From Palsa-504 sp963847965 (GTDB lineage Bacteria; Actinomycetota; Actinomycetes; Streptosporangiales; Streptosporangiaceae), in the NCBI GenBank assembly GCA_963847965.1, contig CAWKCG010000001.1, positions 248,001 through 312,000 of the forward strand: a DNA stretch of 64,000 nt, written 5' to 3'. A program made the position numbers and the translations under genes. Positions 16,116 through 23,684 of this stretch are shown here, one piece after another. Below the pieces are notes generated by a model that saw nothing but the letters and a program-made list of their open reading frames with translations, ran no database searches and was not told the DNA's origin. The first letter of the stretch is position 1; each line of letters starts with the position of its first letter.

Positions 16116-16394
16116 ATGTTCCCGGCGGGGCGGAGGGCCCGGTCGGTTCGGCTTCATCAGGTTAATCATGTAGTGGGCGACCCGCACGGTCAGCAGATCC
16201 ACGCGGCGAGGCCGGGCACCTCCACGGCGATCGTGGTCCCCTTGATTCAGGGCATGAGCACCGACCCGGGCGGTGACCACGCGGTCGTATGGAGCGCCAA
16301 GCCCGTCGAGCTAGACCTGGCCACCGGGCAGATTCATGCTCTGCTGCCGACCAGCCTGCCGCGCGGCTTCTCCACCACCGGCGTCGCCTGGTGA
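16116..16394 (+). other. Weak 92-codon open frame, possibly a gene fragment
   Basis: No family recognised. The second half (GTSTAIVVPLIQGMSTDPGG, VWSAKPVELDLATGQIHALL) reads like real protein, the first half does not, and no ribosome site is seen. Perhaps the 3' end of a decayed gene. From 16395 to 16570 I see nothing further. Confidence 0.25.
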
Positions 16395-16570
16395 GGACCG
16401 GTCGCCGTGTGTAAGGGTGCGACGGCGCTGCCCGGCGCACCGCGCGGGTCTTGCGGCACGCGCCGTCAGACGCTCCACAGCGCAGGCCCGCCCGTAGCCG
16501 CCTGCACGCGAGTTGGGAAGGGCGGGTCACTTCCCGGTACGGAGCGGCCCCGCTACGGCTCGAAATCAGA

Positions 16571-16745
16571 TCGGGTACGCGGCTTCGACCATGAGACGGC
16601 GCACGGGGCTGGCCGGACGGTTGGGGGATTTGTTCAAGATGGCTCTTCTAGGCAGGTTGCCACAGCTAGACAGGTCCCGCGGTCCTGGAAGAGCATCATC
16701 CCAGGCAGGAGAGGTATCTGGCCGTACCGCAGCGTGCAGCGGACG
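16571..16745 (+). repeat. Dispersed repeat copy 1 (long form)
   Basis: Core GGCTTCGACCATGAGACGGC...GGCCGGACGG...GGGGATTTGTTCAAGATGGC. A further block GCATCATCCCAGGCAGGAG (16693-16711) is shared with copy 5. On the minus strand the core reads NKSPNRPASPVRRLMVEAAY then PI and stop. It lies upstream of the first toxin-antitoxin pair. Confidence 0.75.
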
Positions 16746-16873
16746 CACGCGCGGGGCGGGCGCTGTACGGCCATTGTGAGCCTTCGGTGTGGTGATGCAG
16801 GTAGTGGCTGCGTGTTCTCCGGGCGGGCCGGTGGTTCGCCGTCGGCCGGGGAACGCTGGCGTACAGTGGTCCC

Positions 16874-17149
16874 GTGGGAGAGATTCCGCTCGAAGAAGTA
16901 CCGCGCGAGGTAACCGACGCTGCGCATGACGCTGCGCGTGGCCAGGTCATCTATCTCACCGAGCACGGTGAGCGACTCGCCGCGATCGTCCCGGCCGAAC
17001 TGGAGAATCTGACTCCTGCGCAGTTTCGCGAGCTGCTGGAGGACTTCGCCGACGCGCAGGCGGCACGCGAGGCGCTGGCCGAGGTGGAAGCTGGCGGCGA
17101 GCCGGTACCGGCCGAGCACGTGTGGGCGGAACTCGGCCTCGGATCGTGA
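16874..17149 (+). CDS. Phd/YefM-family antitoxin
   Basis: A 91-aa antitoxin from GTG 16874. The N-terminal Phd/YefM DNA-binding fold is seen in IPLEEVPREVTDAAHDAARG and QVIYLTEHGERLAAIVPAEL. The C-terminal helical part (REALAEVEAGGEPVPAEHVW) would wrap the toxin. Its TGA stop overlaps the GTG of the toxin gene (GTGA). Such antitoxins neutralise RelE-type ribosome-dependent mRNA interferases and repress their own promoter. The partner gene is frameshifted. Confidence 0.85.
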   Translation: MGEIPLEEVPREVTDAAHDAARGQVIYLTEHGERLAAIVPAELENLTPAQFRELLEDFADAQAAREALAEVEAGGEPVPAEHVWAELGLGS

Positions 17150-17416
17150 CGTCTGGCCGGTACGCGCTGGAGTTCGCCCCGAAAGCCCTGCGGGCACTGC
17201 GCAAGCTCGATCGGGCCCGTGGTCGAGCGCATCAAGGCAACAACGGAGTCGCTGCGGGTAGATCCCAGGCCCGCAGGCGCGAAGATGCTCACCGGGATGC
17301 ACGGGGTGCTGCGGATCAGAGTCGCAGGTGACTACCGGGTCCTGTACACGGTCGACGATGACCGACTGGTCGTCTTGGTCGTGGACGCGGGCCACCGCCG
17401 GGAGATCTACCGCTAG
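17146..17416 (+). pseudogene. RelE-family toxin, frameshifted
   Basis: GTG 17146, overlapping the antitoxin stop. The first 26 residues (GRYALEFAPKALRALRKLDR) follow RelE. At 17212-17218 (cgggccc) one extra base shifts the frame; the other frame continues RIKATTESLRVDPRPAGAKM, GVLRIRVAGDYRVLYTVDDD and VVDAGHRREIYR, the normal RelE body and end. Repaired length is ~89 aa. Toxin loss is tolerated only while antitoxin remains, so real inactivation is plausible, as is a sequencing error. Confidence 0.8.
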
Positions 17417-17464
17417 CGTGCCTGGAAAGGCCGTGCCGCAATACCGTCATACGGCCTCGGAGCC

Positions 17465-17500
17465 GGTAGGCGGCCTCGATCACGAGGCGGCGCGCCGAGC
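17465..17500 (+). repeat. Dispersed repeat copy 2 (short form)
   Basis: GTAGGCGGCCTCGATCACGA followed by GGCGGCGCGCCGAGC; the perfect stem GCCTCG-ATCA-CGAGGC is present, the second half of the repeat is missing. It starts 49 bp after the toxin stop. Confidence 0.7.
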
Positions 17501-17624
17501 CACCCAGACGGGTGGATGAAGGAACGTGGTAACGCTCGCTGGACCGAGGGAACCGGGAAAGTCATGGGCGACCTTTCCCGGTCCTGGCAGCCGCGCGGAA
17601 GTGTGCCACGCTGGGTCGGTGAGG

Positions 17625-18344
17625 ATGCGGCAAGGCTGGGAGGCCCAGGCCCGGAACTGGGCGGAGTTCGCCCGGACGCCAGGCCACGACCATTCGCATG
17701 AGGACATCAATCTGCCGGTGCTGCTGGACCTGCTGCCACCGCCCGGCCGCGGGACCCTGGACCTGGGCTGCGGGGAGGGGCGGCTCAGCCGGCTGCTGCG
17801 GTCGCTGGGCCACCGGGTGGCCGGGGCCGATGCCGCCCCCACTATGGTGCGGCTGGCGGCCAGCCATGAGGCCGCCGCCCCGGCCGTGCTGGCCGATGCG
17901 GTTGCGTTGCCGTTCCGGGACGAGGCGTTCGACCTGGTCGTAGCCTACATGTGCCTGCATGACATGGACCAGATGCCGGACGCCGTCGCCGAGTCAGCCC
18001 GGGTCATGGAGCGCGGCGGGCGGCTGTGCCTAGCTATCCCGCATCCGGTTAACTCCGCCGGCTGCTTCCAGGGCCGCGACGGGGCCGCGCCGTTCATCAT
18101 CGCCGGCTCCTACCTGGATCCGGCCCCGGCGGAGTGGGTGGCTGAGCGGGGCGGCGTCCGGGTGGTCTTCCACAGCGAGCACCGGCCGCTGGAGGTCTAC
18201 GGCCGGGCGCTGGAGGCGGCGGGCCTGCTGATCGAGGCCATCCGGGAGCCGAAGGTGCCTGACGAACTGCTCGCCCGTCGGCCCGGCCAGCGGCGCTGGC
18301 AGCGGATTCCCCTGTTCTTGCACGTCAGGGCAGTGAAGCCGTAA
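17625..18344 (+). CDS. Class I SAM-dependent methyltransferase (Methyltransf_11-like)
   Basis: From ATG 17625 (MRQGWEAQARNWAEFARTPG; GTGAGG just upstream) about 239 aa; earlier in-frame starts lie in repeat-derived sequence and look spurious. Motif I is TLDLGCGEGRLSRLL, the acidic residue of motif II lies in VAGADAAPTMV, motif IV in ALPFRDEAFDLVVAYMCLHD, and SARVMERGGRLCLAIPHP follows. The substrate is unknown; the pattern suits small-molecule methyltransferases. It is flanked by repeat copies 2 and 3 like a cassette. Confidence 0.85.
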   Translation: MRQGWEAQARNWAEFARTPGHDHSHEDINLPVLLDLLPPPGRGTLDLGCGEGRLSRLLRSLGHRVAGADAAPTMVRLAASHEAAAPAVLADAVALPFRDEAFDLVVAYMCLHDMDQMPDAVAESARVMERGGRLCLAIPHPVNSAGCFQGRDGAAPFIIAGSYLDPAPAEWVAERGGVRVVFHSEHRPLEVYGRALEAAGLLIEAIREPKVPDELLARRPGQRRWQRIPLFLHVRAVKP

Positions 18345-18411
18345 ACGAGGCGGCTCCCCTTGTCATCACTTCGGCCTCACCATCCCCACTGGCCCCGCCG
18401 ATAGACGGGAT

Positions 18412-18536
18412 GTCGGAGCAGATACATGGCTTCGATCACGAGGCGGCGCGGTGGACCGGCCGGACGGTTGGGGGATTTATCCCAGTCCGCTCTAGGGGAT
18501 GCGCTGTACGGGTGCTGTGTGGGGATTGTCGGGGTA
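18412..18536 (+). repeat. Dispersed repeat copy 3
   Basis: GGCTTCGATCACGAGGCGGC...GGCCGGACGGTTGGGGGATT TATCCC, then GCTGTGTGGGGATTGTC, a tail shared with copy 6. The stem is GCTTCG/CGAGGC with one G-T pair. It lies 68 bp after the methyltransferase stop. Confidence 0.7.
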
Positions 18537-18624
18537 TGCACAAGATGGTGTCGGTCCGGGGCCTGCCAGGCCGGCAAGTTCGGTCTTCGCGTCTTACTGG
18601 GCACCTCAAGCGTGCACCGTCGTG

Positions 18625-18639
18625 ATACCATAACGGTAT
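18625..18639. promoter_or_regulatory. Operator-like palindrome over antitoxin start
   Basis: ATACC-ATAAC-GGTAT, an exact 5-bp-arm inverted repeat that overlaps the start ATG at 18638. This is the usual place for an autoregulatory site of a ribbon-helix-helix antitoxin. Confidence 0.5.
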
Positions 18640-18892
18640 GGCTATGACACTCCGCCTGCCGCCTGAGATCGAGGATCAGCTCAAGCAGGTCGCCGAGATC
18701 GAGCACCGCAGCGTGCAGCAGACCATCCTGGTCGCGGTCGAGGAATACCTGTCCGTGCGAGAGACCGCTGAGATCCTTGCCGATCCGGCGGCGCTGCGGG
18801 GCCTGGCCGAGGCCCGGGAGTCCGAGCGGGCCGGTGACGTGGTCTACGGCGCCGAGGGAGCGCGCGCGCTGCTGGCCGAGCGCAAGCGGTGA
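18638..18892 (+). CDS. Ribbon-helix-helix antitoxin (CopG/RelB-like)
   Basis: An 84-aa protein. MTLRLPPEIEDQLKQVAEIE and HRSVQQTILVAVEEYLSVRE form the short beta-strand plus two helices of an RHH DNA-binding domain; the C-terminal helical tail (AALRGLAEARESERAGDVVY) is the toxin-binding part. Start ATG 18638 or 18644. The stop overlaps the toxin start (GTGA at 18889). Together with the toxin it forms an intact type II module, autoregulated through the palindrome at 18625-18639. Confidence 0.85.
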   Translation: MAMTLRLPPEIEDQLKQVAEIEHRSVQQTILVAVEEYLSVRETAEILADPAALRGLAEARESERAGDVVYGAEGARALLAERKR

Positions 18893-19170
18893 GTGCTCAG
18901 CCTTATGAACTGGGAATGACCCGCCCCGCCCGGCGCGCGATTTCCGAACTGCTCCCGGAGGATGCCGCTGCTGCGGCCGTCGAGTTCATCACGGGACCCC
19001 TCCTGGAGGCGCCTTACCGGGTCGGCCGACCGCTCCGCGACGCACTGACCGGATTCCACAGCGTCCGGATCGGGACCCAGTGGCGCGTCCTCTACCGGAT
19101 CGACGAATCAAAGCACGCCGTCATCGTGCAGGACATCCAGCACCGCTCGACGGCTCACCGTCACCGGTAA
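18889..19170 (+). CDS. RelE/ParE-family toxin
   Basis: A 93-aa toxin from GTG 18889, coupled to the antitoxin. The RelE/ParE fold is seen in LGMTRPARRAISELLPEDAA, GPLLEAPYRVGRPLRDALTG, FHSVRIGTQWRVLYRIDESK and VIVQDIQHRSTAHRHR. The basic C-terminus with RSTAHRHR is typical of RelE toxins that cut ribosome-bound mRNA. Complete, so this module can be active. Confidence 0.85.
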   Translation: MSAQPYELGMTRPARRAISELLPEDAAAAAVEFITGPLLEAPYRVGRPLRDALTGFHSVRIGTQWRVLYRIDESKHAVIVQDIQHRSTAHRHR

Positions 19171-19258
19171 CTTCCAGCGCGCTGTCTTACTGCAAGCGAG
19201 AGGGAGCCGCCAGATTAGGAGACTCGCTCGGCCCCCATGCTCACGGCGACGTGTCACA

Positions 19259-19345
19259 AGGTGAATGTCGCCTCGACCACGAGCCGACTTACTGGCCGAA
19301 CCGGCGGGTCGGGAGATCTATGCAAGACGTCTCTTCTCGTCCGGC
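19259..19345 (+). repeat. Dispersed repeat copy 4 (degenerate)
   Basis: GTGAATGTCGCCTCGACCAC then GAGCCGACTT...ATCTATGCAAGACG. It starts 89 bp after the toxin stop. On the minus strand it reads RLVVEATFTL and stop, and in another frame it supplies the last codons of the gene at 19289. Confidence 0.6.
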
Positions 19346-19825
19346 AGCGTGCGCCCAGGCCGTTCTGAGGGCGAGGATCTCGGCGGTGCTGTTCTCCCGG
19401 GCGATATACGGGATGTCCAGTGCGTAGCGCATCCGCTCGCGCGGGATCCGGCGGTGCACCTCGGTGACGTCTTCGAGAATCGCGCGGTACAGATCCGTCC
19501 CAGCCATGCAGTAGACGTCGAGCAGCACCGGCCGGTCGGCGGCTCTGAAGATGTGGGCGTCGTCCAGGTCGCACCTACCCCACCAAGGTGTCGACTTCCT
19601 GTATTCCGCATCGATCAGCTGCGCTGCCCGGCTTACCTCCCTGAACTCCGGATCGCTCTGCCTGGTCCGCCACCGCTCGGCGAACTGCTTGACGACCGGA
19701 TGATCTACGGGAGCGACGAATTCCAGGAAGACCACCGAACCGCCGCCCTCGAGGCCGGCCGCCAGCTCGATCCTCGGCAGCCACCGATTGCCAGCGCACT
19801 CCCGGCACAGGTCCACGAACGATGC
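19289..19825 (-). pseudogene. Hypothetical protein, C-terminal part, split by IS110
   Basis: Minus-strand reading from the IS110 junction: SFVDLCRECAGNRWLPRIEL, AAGLEGGGSVVFLEFVAPVD, then TPWWGRCDLDDAHIFRAADR, ending in the repeat sequence (CIDLPTRRFGQ). Joined with 21393-21623 (PFDPAYWA + SFVDLC) it makes one protein of ~255 aa. Two CxxC-like cysteine groups and the pairing of a short N-terminal domain with a conserved core are seen, but I do not recognise a function. An apparent TTG start inside the IS end is artificial. Confidence 0.65.
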
Positions 19826-19990
19826 TCTTATGTTTGTCAAGGGGGTCGTGTGACATTTTCTGATCTCATTTCTGGGGTTCGGAAAAAGGATGTGAAGTGA
19901 CAGTTTGCTGGGTTGCGGACAAGACAGGGAAGGTCCACTCGGGTGAGCGAAAGCTCTTATGAGGTCACGCCCAGCAGGTCAAAGATGAGG

Positions 19991-20064
19991 CCGGGGACGG
20001 CCGACGGCTCGTTCGAAGGCCAGCAGGTTCGCGGCAGCCGAATATCGGGTCAGGCCGTCCCCGG
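19991..20064. repeat. 12-bp inverted repeat downstream of IS110 transposase
   Basis: CCGGGGACGGCC (19991-20002) and GGCCGTCCCCGG (20053-20064) are exact complements with a 50-nt interval, ending 10 bp beyond the transposase stop. It may terminate the transposase mRNA or be part of the element end. Confidence 0.6.
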
Positions 20065-20074
20065 GGTATAAGCG

Positions 20075-21202
20075 TCAGCCGGCGTCAGGGCGCAGGTGCG
20101 GGTAGACCTGGCGGGCGACGTAGCGCTTGAGGCAGCGGATGATCTCGGCCTTGGACTTTCCTTCTTTGGTGCGCCGCTCGACGTAGGCGCGGGTGGCCGC
20201 GTCCGAGCCCATCCGGGTGAACACGATCCGCCACAGGGCATGATTGGCCTGCCGGTCGCCGCCGGGGTTGAGCCGGTGCCGGGTGACTTTCCCCGACGAT
20301 GCCGGGATCGGGGCGGCCGCGCACAGGTGCGCCCAGGCGGCCTCGGAGCGGAGCCGCCCGGGGTGGTCCCCGGCCGCGATGAGCAGCAGCGCCGCGGTGT
20401 TAGGGCCGATCCCGTACAGGGCGAGCAGGCCGGGAGCGCGGGCGGTGACCAGCGGGACGATGAGCTCATCGAGGCGCTCGAGCTGGCCGTCCAGGAACAC
20501 CGCGCGCCGCCCCAGCTCGCGCAGCGCGACCCGGGTGGCATAGCCGGGCACGTCGCCGGGCCGGGGCCGCAGCGACGCGATCCCGGCGACCAGGGCGGCC
20601 GGGGTGTGCCGGGTGAACCGGGCCCGCAGGTCATCAGGGCCGGTCAGGATCAGGGCCCTGGCCTGGTTGATCGTCCGGGTGCGTTCGCCCGCGGCGCTGC
20701 GCTTGGCGACCATCAGCGCGCGGATCGCCTCGACGGCGCCGTCGCGGCCCTTGGGCGCGCCGCGGGCCCGGCCGGACTGGGCGGCCCGGGCGGCGCTGAC
20801 CGCATCCAGCGGGTCGGACTTGCCCTGCCGGCGGCGGTCCTGGCGGTCGGAGCGGTCCACCTCCACGACCCGGATGCCGGCGGCCGCCACGTGGCGGGCC
20901 AGACCCGCGCCGTAGCTGCCGGTCCCTTCGATCCCGACCAGGGCGACGGTGCCGAACCCGCCCAGCCAGCCGAGCAGGCGGGCGTAGCCGGCCGGGCTGA
21001 CCGGGAACTCCCGGACGCCGAGCAGCCCGCCAACCGAGTCCAGTGCGGCCGCGACGTGCACGTCAGCGTGGGTGTCCACACCGCCGGTGATGGCGCGTGT
21101 TTCCGCGCATGTCTCTACGATGGTCAATGCCGTCCCCTTCTCTGGTTGAGGGATGGCACGCACCCGCTGGCCGTCGGACCCGTGAACCCCGGCCTCTTGC
21201 AC
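20075..21202 (-). CDS. IS110-family DEDD transposase
   Basis: Up to 375 aa from ATG 21202; a TTG about 26 codons later (before TIVETCAETR) gives the more usual length. RuvC-like N-domain: ITGGVDTHADVHVAA (first Asp), VALVGIEGTGSYG (Glu), RRRQGKSDPLDAVSAARAAQ (two Asp). The Transposase_20 C-domain has GIGPNTAALLLIAAGDHPGR and the catalytic-serine region AAPIPASSGKVTRHRLNPGG. Complete, so the element could be active. IS110 recombinases are guided by a bridge RNA from the element non-coding end. Confidence 0.92.
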   Translation of the reverse strand: MQEAGVHGSDGQRVRAIPQPEKGTALTIVETCAETRAITGGVDTHADVHVAAALDSVGGLLGVREFPVSPAGYARLLGWLGGFGTVALVGIEGTGSYGAGLARHVAAAGIRVVEVDRSDRQDRRRQGKSDPLDAVSAARAAQSGRARGAPKGRDGAVEAIRALMVAKRSAAGERTRTINQARALILTGPDDLRARFTRHTPAALVAGIASLRPRPGDVPGYATRVALRELGRRAVFLDGQLERLDELIVPLVTARAPGLLALYGIGPNTAALLLIAAGDHPGRLRSEAAWAHLCAAAPIPASSGKVTRHRLNPGGDRQANHALWRIVFTRMGSDAATRAYVERRTKEGKSKAEIIRCLKRYVARQVYPHLRPDAG

Positions 21203-21392
21203 AGGACGGGCAGATCAGACCGGCACGCCGGTGGGTGCCAGAAACCTGGGCCCGGCCGACAGATCGTCTCGCAGGACAACGCATCGGCGTCAGCCGAATC
21301 GGAGGTCAGGCCGGGACCCAGGCCCCTGACCCTACGCCCGTACCACCTCAAAACCGGGCAGGCAGGGCCGGAAGCACTATCCACAGTCTCCC
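21203..21392 (-). ncRNA. Candidate IS110 bridge-RNA region
   Basis: Non-coding DNA between the transposase start and the element end, where IS110-group members are known to encode the bridge RNA. It is rich in short inverted segments such as GCCGGCGTGCC... and CCGGGACCCAGGCCC. I cannot fold it or align target/donor loops by eye, so this rests on position. Confidence 0.3.
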
Positions 21393-21623
21393 TGCCCAAT
21401 ATGCCGGGTCAAACGGGCAGACCCTCGCGACGAGGGATCCCTCCGGGGACCGCAGCGCTACCGCCCAGTCGCCCACCCCGCATGGCACCCAGCCCGCTGT
21501 GGCCAGGTCCGCCAGGACCTGGCGATGAGACAGCGACTCCCAGGGCAGGTCGGGAATGCCCGGAAGGCCCGCACTCGGTTCAGGCACTGCGGCATCGTAC
21601 CGGCGCGCCACCGCGCGACGCAC
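21393..21623 (-). pseudogene. Hypothetical protein, N-terminal part, split by IS110
   Basis: ATG 21623: MRRAVARRYDAAVPEPSAGL, LSHRQVLADLATAGWVPCGV, GDWAVALRSPEGSLVARVCP, FDPAYWA, then IS110. The rest of the gene is at 19289-19825. The start lies 28 bp from dispersed repeat copy 5. Function unknown; a domain of this style (GDWAVALRSPDG) recalls uncharacterised actinomycete proteins. Confidence 0.65.
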
Positions 21624-21645
21624 CGGATTTATGGCCTAGCCAGCT

Positions 21646-21865
21646 GTCAGAGCGGGTAGGCGGCCTCGATCACCAGACGGCGCGCCGAACTGGCCGATCG
21701 GTTGTGAGATTTAGCCAAGATCGCTCTTCCGGGTAGGGTGCCACCTCCACATAGTTCATGGCCACCCGCCGGGTGCATCATCCCAGGCAGGAGGGGTACG
21801 AGCCGGAATCACGACGTACAGCGCCCGGACGCGCGGGCGCTGGGGTGCGCGCCCGGTGTACGGGT
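21646..21865 (+). repeat. Dispersed repeat copy 5 (long form)
   Basis: GGCGGCCTCGATCACCAGAC...GATCGGTTGTGAGATTTAGC...GCTCTTCCGGGTAGGGTGCCAC, then GCATCATCCCAGGCAGGAG (21775-21793) and a GC block with TGTACGGGTGCCGTGT, as in copies 1 and 3. From 21866 to 22226 I see no gene. Confidence 0.75.
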
Positions 21866-22226
21866 GCCGTGTCGGGTCTGTGTCGGCCAGTCTGGTTGCT
21901 GGGCTAGTTGCCGCGCTGGACTGGCCGGACATTTCAGGACTTATTCAAGCTGGCTCACCCCGTCAGTTCCCAATGACCTGTCTTCAGTGCGGTCGGCAGC
22001 GAGCGTGCGAACGCCCGGCTCGGTGGTGCCCTGACAGCCCGGCGCGCGGCCTGGACGCTTGCCTGGACACAGCCCGAACCCGACGACTGCCGATTCCCGT
22101 ATCCATCGAGTAGTGAAGCAGTGACGATCTGAGATCGCGAGAGCCGGCAGCCTACAGCCGCCCGGAGGGTCGCACTCGGGTGTGTCGACTCACTGTGCCC
22201 TGCTGACTCGATGACGGAGGAAGAGG

Positions 22227-22813
22227 ATGTGCCGACGATCAGTCGTCAGTGCCAGGCTGACCGGTATAGCCGGTGCGCTTATCGCTGCTGCGGCGACAAC
22301 GCTCGGTCCCACCACGATGGCCAACGCCAGCAGCACGAACGTGGCTGTCGGCCCCGCGGCGACTCAAGCAGATTCGGGTGGCGCCTTCGTAAGCGCCATC
22401 CCGCATGGAACGTCCGCGCCGAACATTCCGAAAACTCCGCGTAACGGCCAGTGCACAGGAGAGTGGGCGAACGGAATTTCGGACGTATTCTACAAGCGGG
22501 GTACATCGGGACGACTCTACTGGGACTTCTATCTGACTAAGACGGCCATCGCGAAGCTTGGGCCATCGGTAATCGTGGATATGACTTTCGCGTCCGTAAA
22601 CGGAAGGCAATCAATCCGCCGTACGGCAGTCATGCAGCGCGGGCGACCTATGACTTCCACGCTAGCCTGCTCAATTATGGTGTAATCGGTGGCGGTTACG
22701 ACACGATTAAGACTGGCGACAATATCGACTTCATCTGGTTTATAACCGGCTCGACGGGCGCCAAAGCTTACCGGTACACCTTCTGCAAGGTGCCTAAGCC
22801 CGGCGTAGGCTAA
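22227..22813 (+). pseudogene. Secreted protein of unknown function, frameshifted
   Basis: ATG 22227. A signal peptide (SARLTGIAGALIAAAATTLG, AxA-like site ANASS) is followed by QCTGEWANGISDVFYKRGTS and a beta-rich region. One extra base at 22601-22607 (cggaagg) shifts the frame; the other frame continues AINPPYGSHAARATYDFHAS, GVIGGGYDTIKTGDNIDFIW, YRYTFCKVPKPGVG and TAA at 22811. Repaired, it has ~195 aa and two cysteines (GQC, TFC) likely joined outside the cell. GC content is lower than in neighbouring genes, which suggests foreign origin. Family not recognised. Confidence 0.65.
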
Positions 22814-22920
22814 GGCCGGTGTATCGGTCCGGAGGCGCCCACGCCCAACGGCCTGCGGGCCGACGCTCGGTTAAGCTGTCGGGCAGCACCACCCCGGAGA
22901 CGTTATGCAACCAAAGCGGA

Positions 22921-23310
22921 ATGTTGGACCTGGACCTCGAGATCCGTGGACTGATCCCAGACCGGGAGATGCGGATCACCAAGCTCAGCGTTGATCATCA
23001 GTCTGTCGTCCTGCATTACCGCATCAGTCCTGCCCTTCCAGACAGAGACCCGGAAGACGGGAGCCCGTGGCTGACCTGGGATTGGAGCGGCGTCGACGAT
23101 CTCGGTAACGAATACGTTTCGTGGGGCGGCGCGTACGGTACCAGCGACGACGGCAGGTCCACCGGCGGTGACCTGACCCTCACGCCGGCTCCGGAGGACG
23201 CAGCTCGTCTGCTGCGCCTTCATCTGGCGCCTTTCCGCCACCACGAAGGCGACCTCGGCGCCGCCACGGCCGAGATCCCGCTCACCCTCGATTCCTGGGA
23301 GATCGGCTGA
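22921..23310 (+). CDS. Hypothetical beta-sandwich-type protein
   Basis: From ATG 22921 (MLDLDLEIRGLIPDREMRIT) 129 aa; in-frame starts upstream to 22819 give an unconvincing N-terminus. Alternating hydrophobic stretches (SVVLHYRISPAL, WLTWDWSGVDDLGNEYVSWG, GGDLTLTPAPEDAARLLRLH) suggest an Ig-like or DUF4352-like fold; cytoplasmic, as no signal peptide is seen. It ends 93 bp before repeat copy 6. Function unknown. Confidence 0.6.
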   Translation: MLDLDLEIRGLIPDREMRITKLSVDHQSVVLHYRISPALPDRDPEDGSPWLTWDWSGVDDLGNEYVSWGGAYGTSDDGRSTGGDLTLTPAPEDAARLLRLHLAPFRHHEGDLGAATAEIPLTLDSWEIG

Positions 23311-23402
23311 ACCGCAGATTACGCCTTTCTTCATGGTGCCGACCAAATACGGCACTTCCTCGACACGGGCCGCTCGGCGCGCGTTCATAGCGGGACCATG
23401 CA

Positions 23403-23545
23403 TGTCAGAACGAGTAGGTGGCCTCGATCACGAGGCGGCGCGCTGGGCTGGTCAGACTGTTGTGGGATTTATCCAAGACCGCTCTACCGATCTCGTACGC
23501 ACACTGTGCGGGGATTGTGCGGCCTGTGTGTGCCGGGGAGTAGCG
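23403..23545 (+). repeat. Dispersed repeat copy 6
   Basis: GTAGGTGGCCTCGATCACGA then GGCGGCGCGCTGGGC, GTTGTGGGATTTATCCAAGA, and the tail CACTGTGCGGGGATTGTGCG shared with copy 3. Perfect GCCTCG-ATCA-CGAGGC stem. Minus-strand reading: RAVLDKSHNSLTSPARRLVI then EATYSF and stop. Confidence 0.75.
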
Positions 23546-23556
23546 AGTGCCGTCAC

Positions 23557-23651
23557 TTACTAAGGAGAACACGGGTTCCTAGACTCAGTTCGAACGGCTG
23601 ACCTGCTCAAACGTCAATGTCTGGTCTACAAACTCCATTTCTTCTTAGTAA
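23557..23651. repeat. 13-bp inverted repeat pair bracketing 69 bp
   Basis: TTACTAAGGAGAA (23557-23569) and TTCTTCTTAGTAA (23639-23651) are complementary except for one G-T pair. The arms are AT-rich in a GC-rich region; a tiny MITE or a convergent terminator is possible. No target duplication seen. Confidence 0.5.
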
Positions 23652-23684
23652 CTGGTATCCGGGCTGCCCTTAGCGGCATGGGCC

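Larger units (their letters stand above)
19826..21392. mobile_element. IS110-family insertion sequence
   Basis: About 1.57 kb, placed by the break in the minus-strand gene (GCA/TGC at both junctions: 19823-19825 and 21393-21395). No terminal inverted repeats, as usual for IS110. It contains an intact DEDD transposase on the minus strand, a hairpin region 3' of it and about 190 bp of non-coding DNA 5' of it. Exact ends could move by a few bases. Confidence 0.75.
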
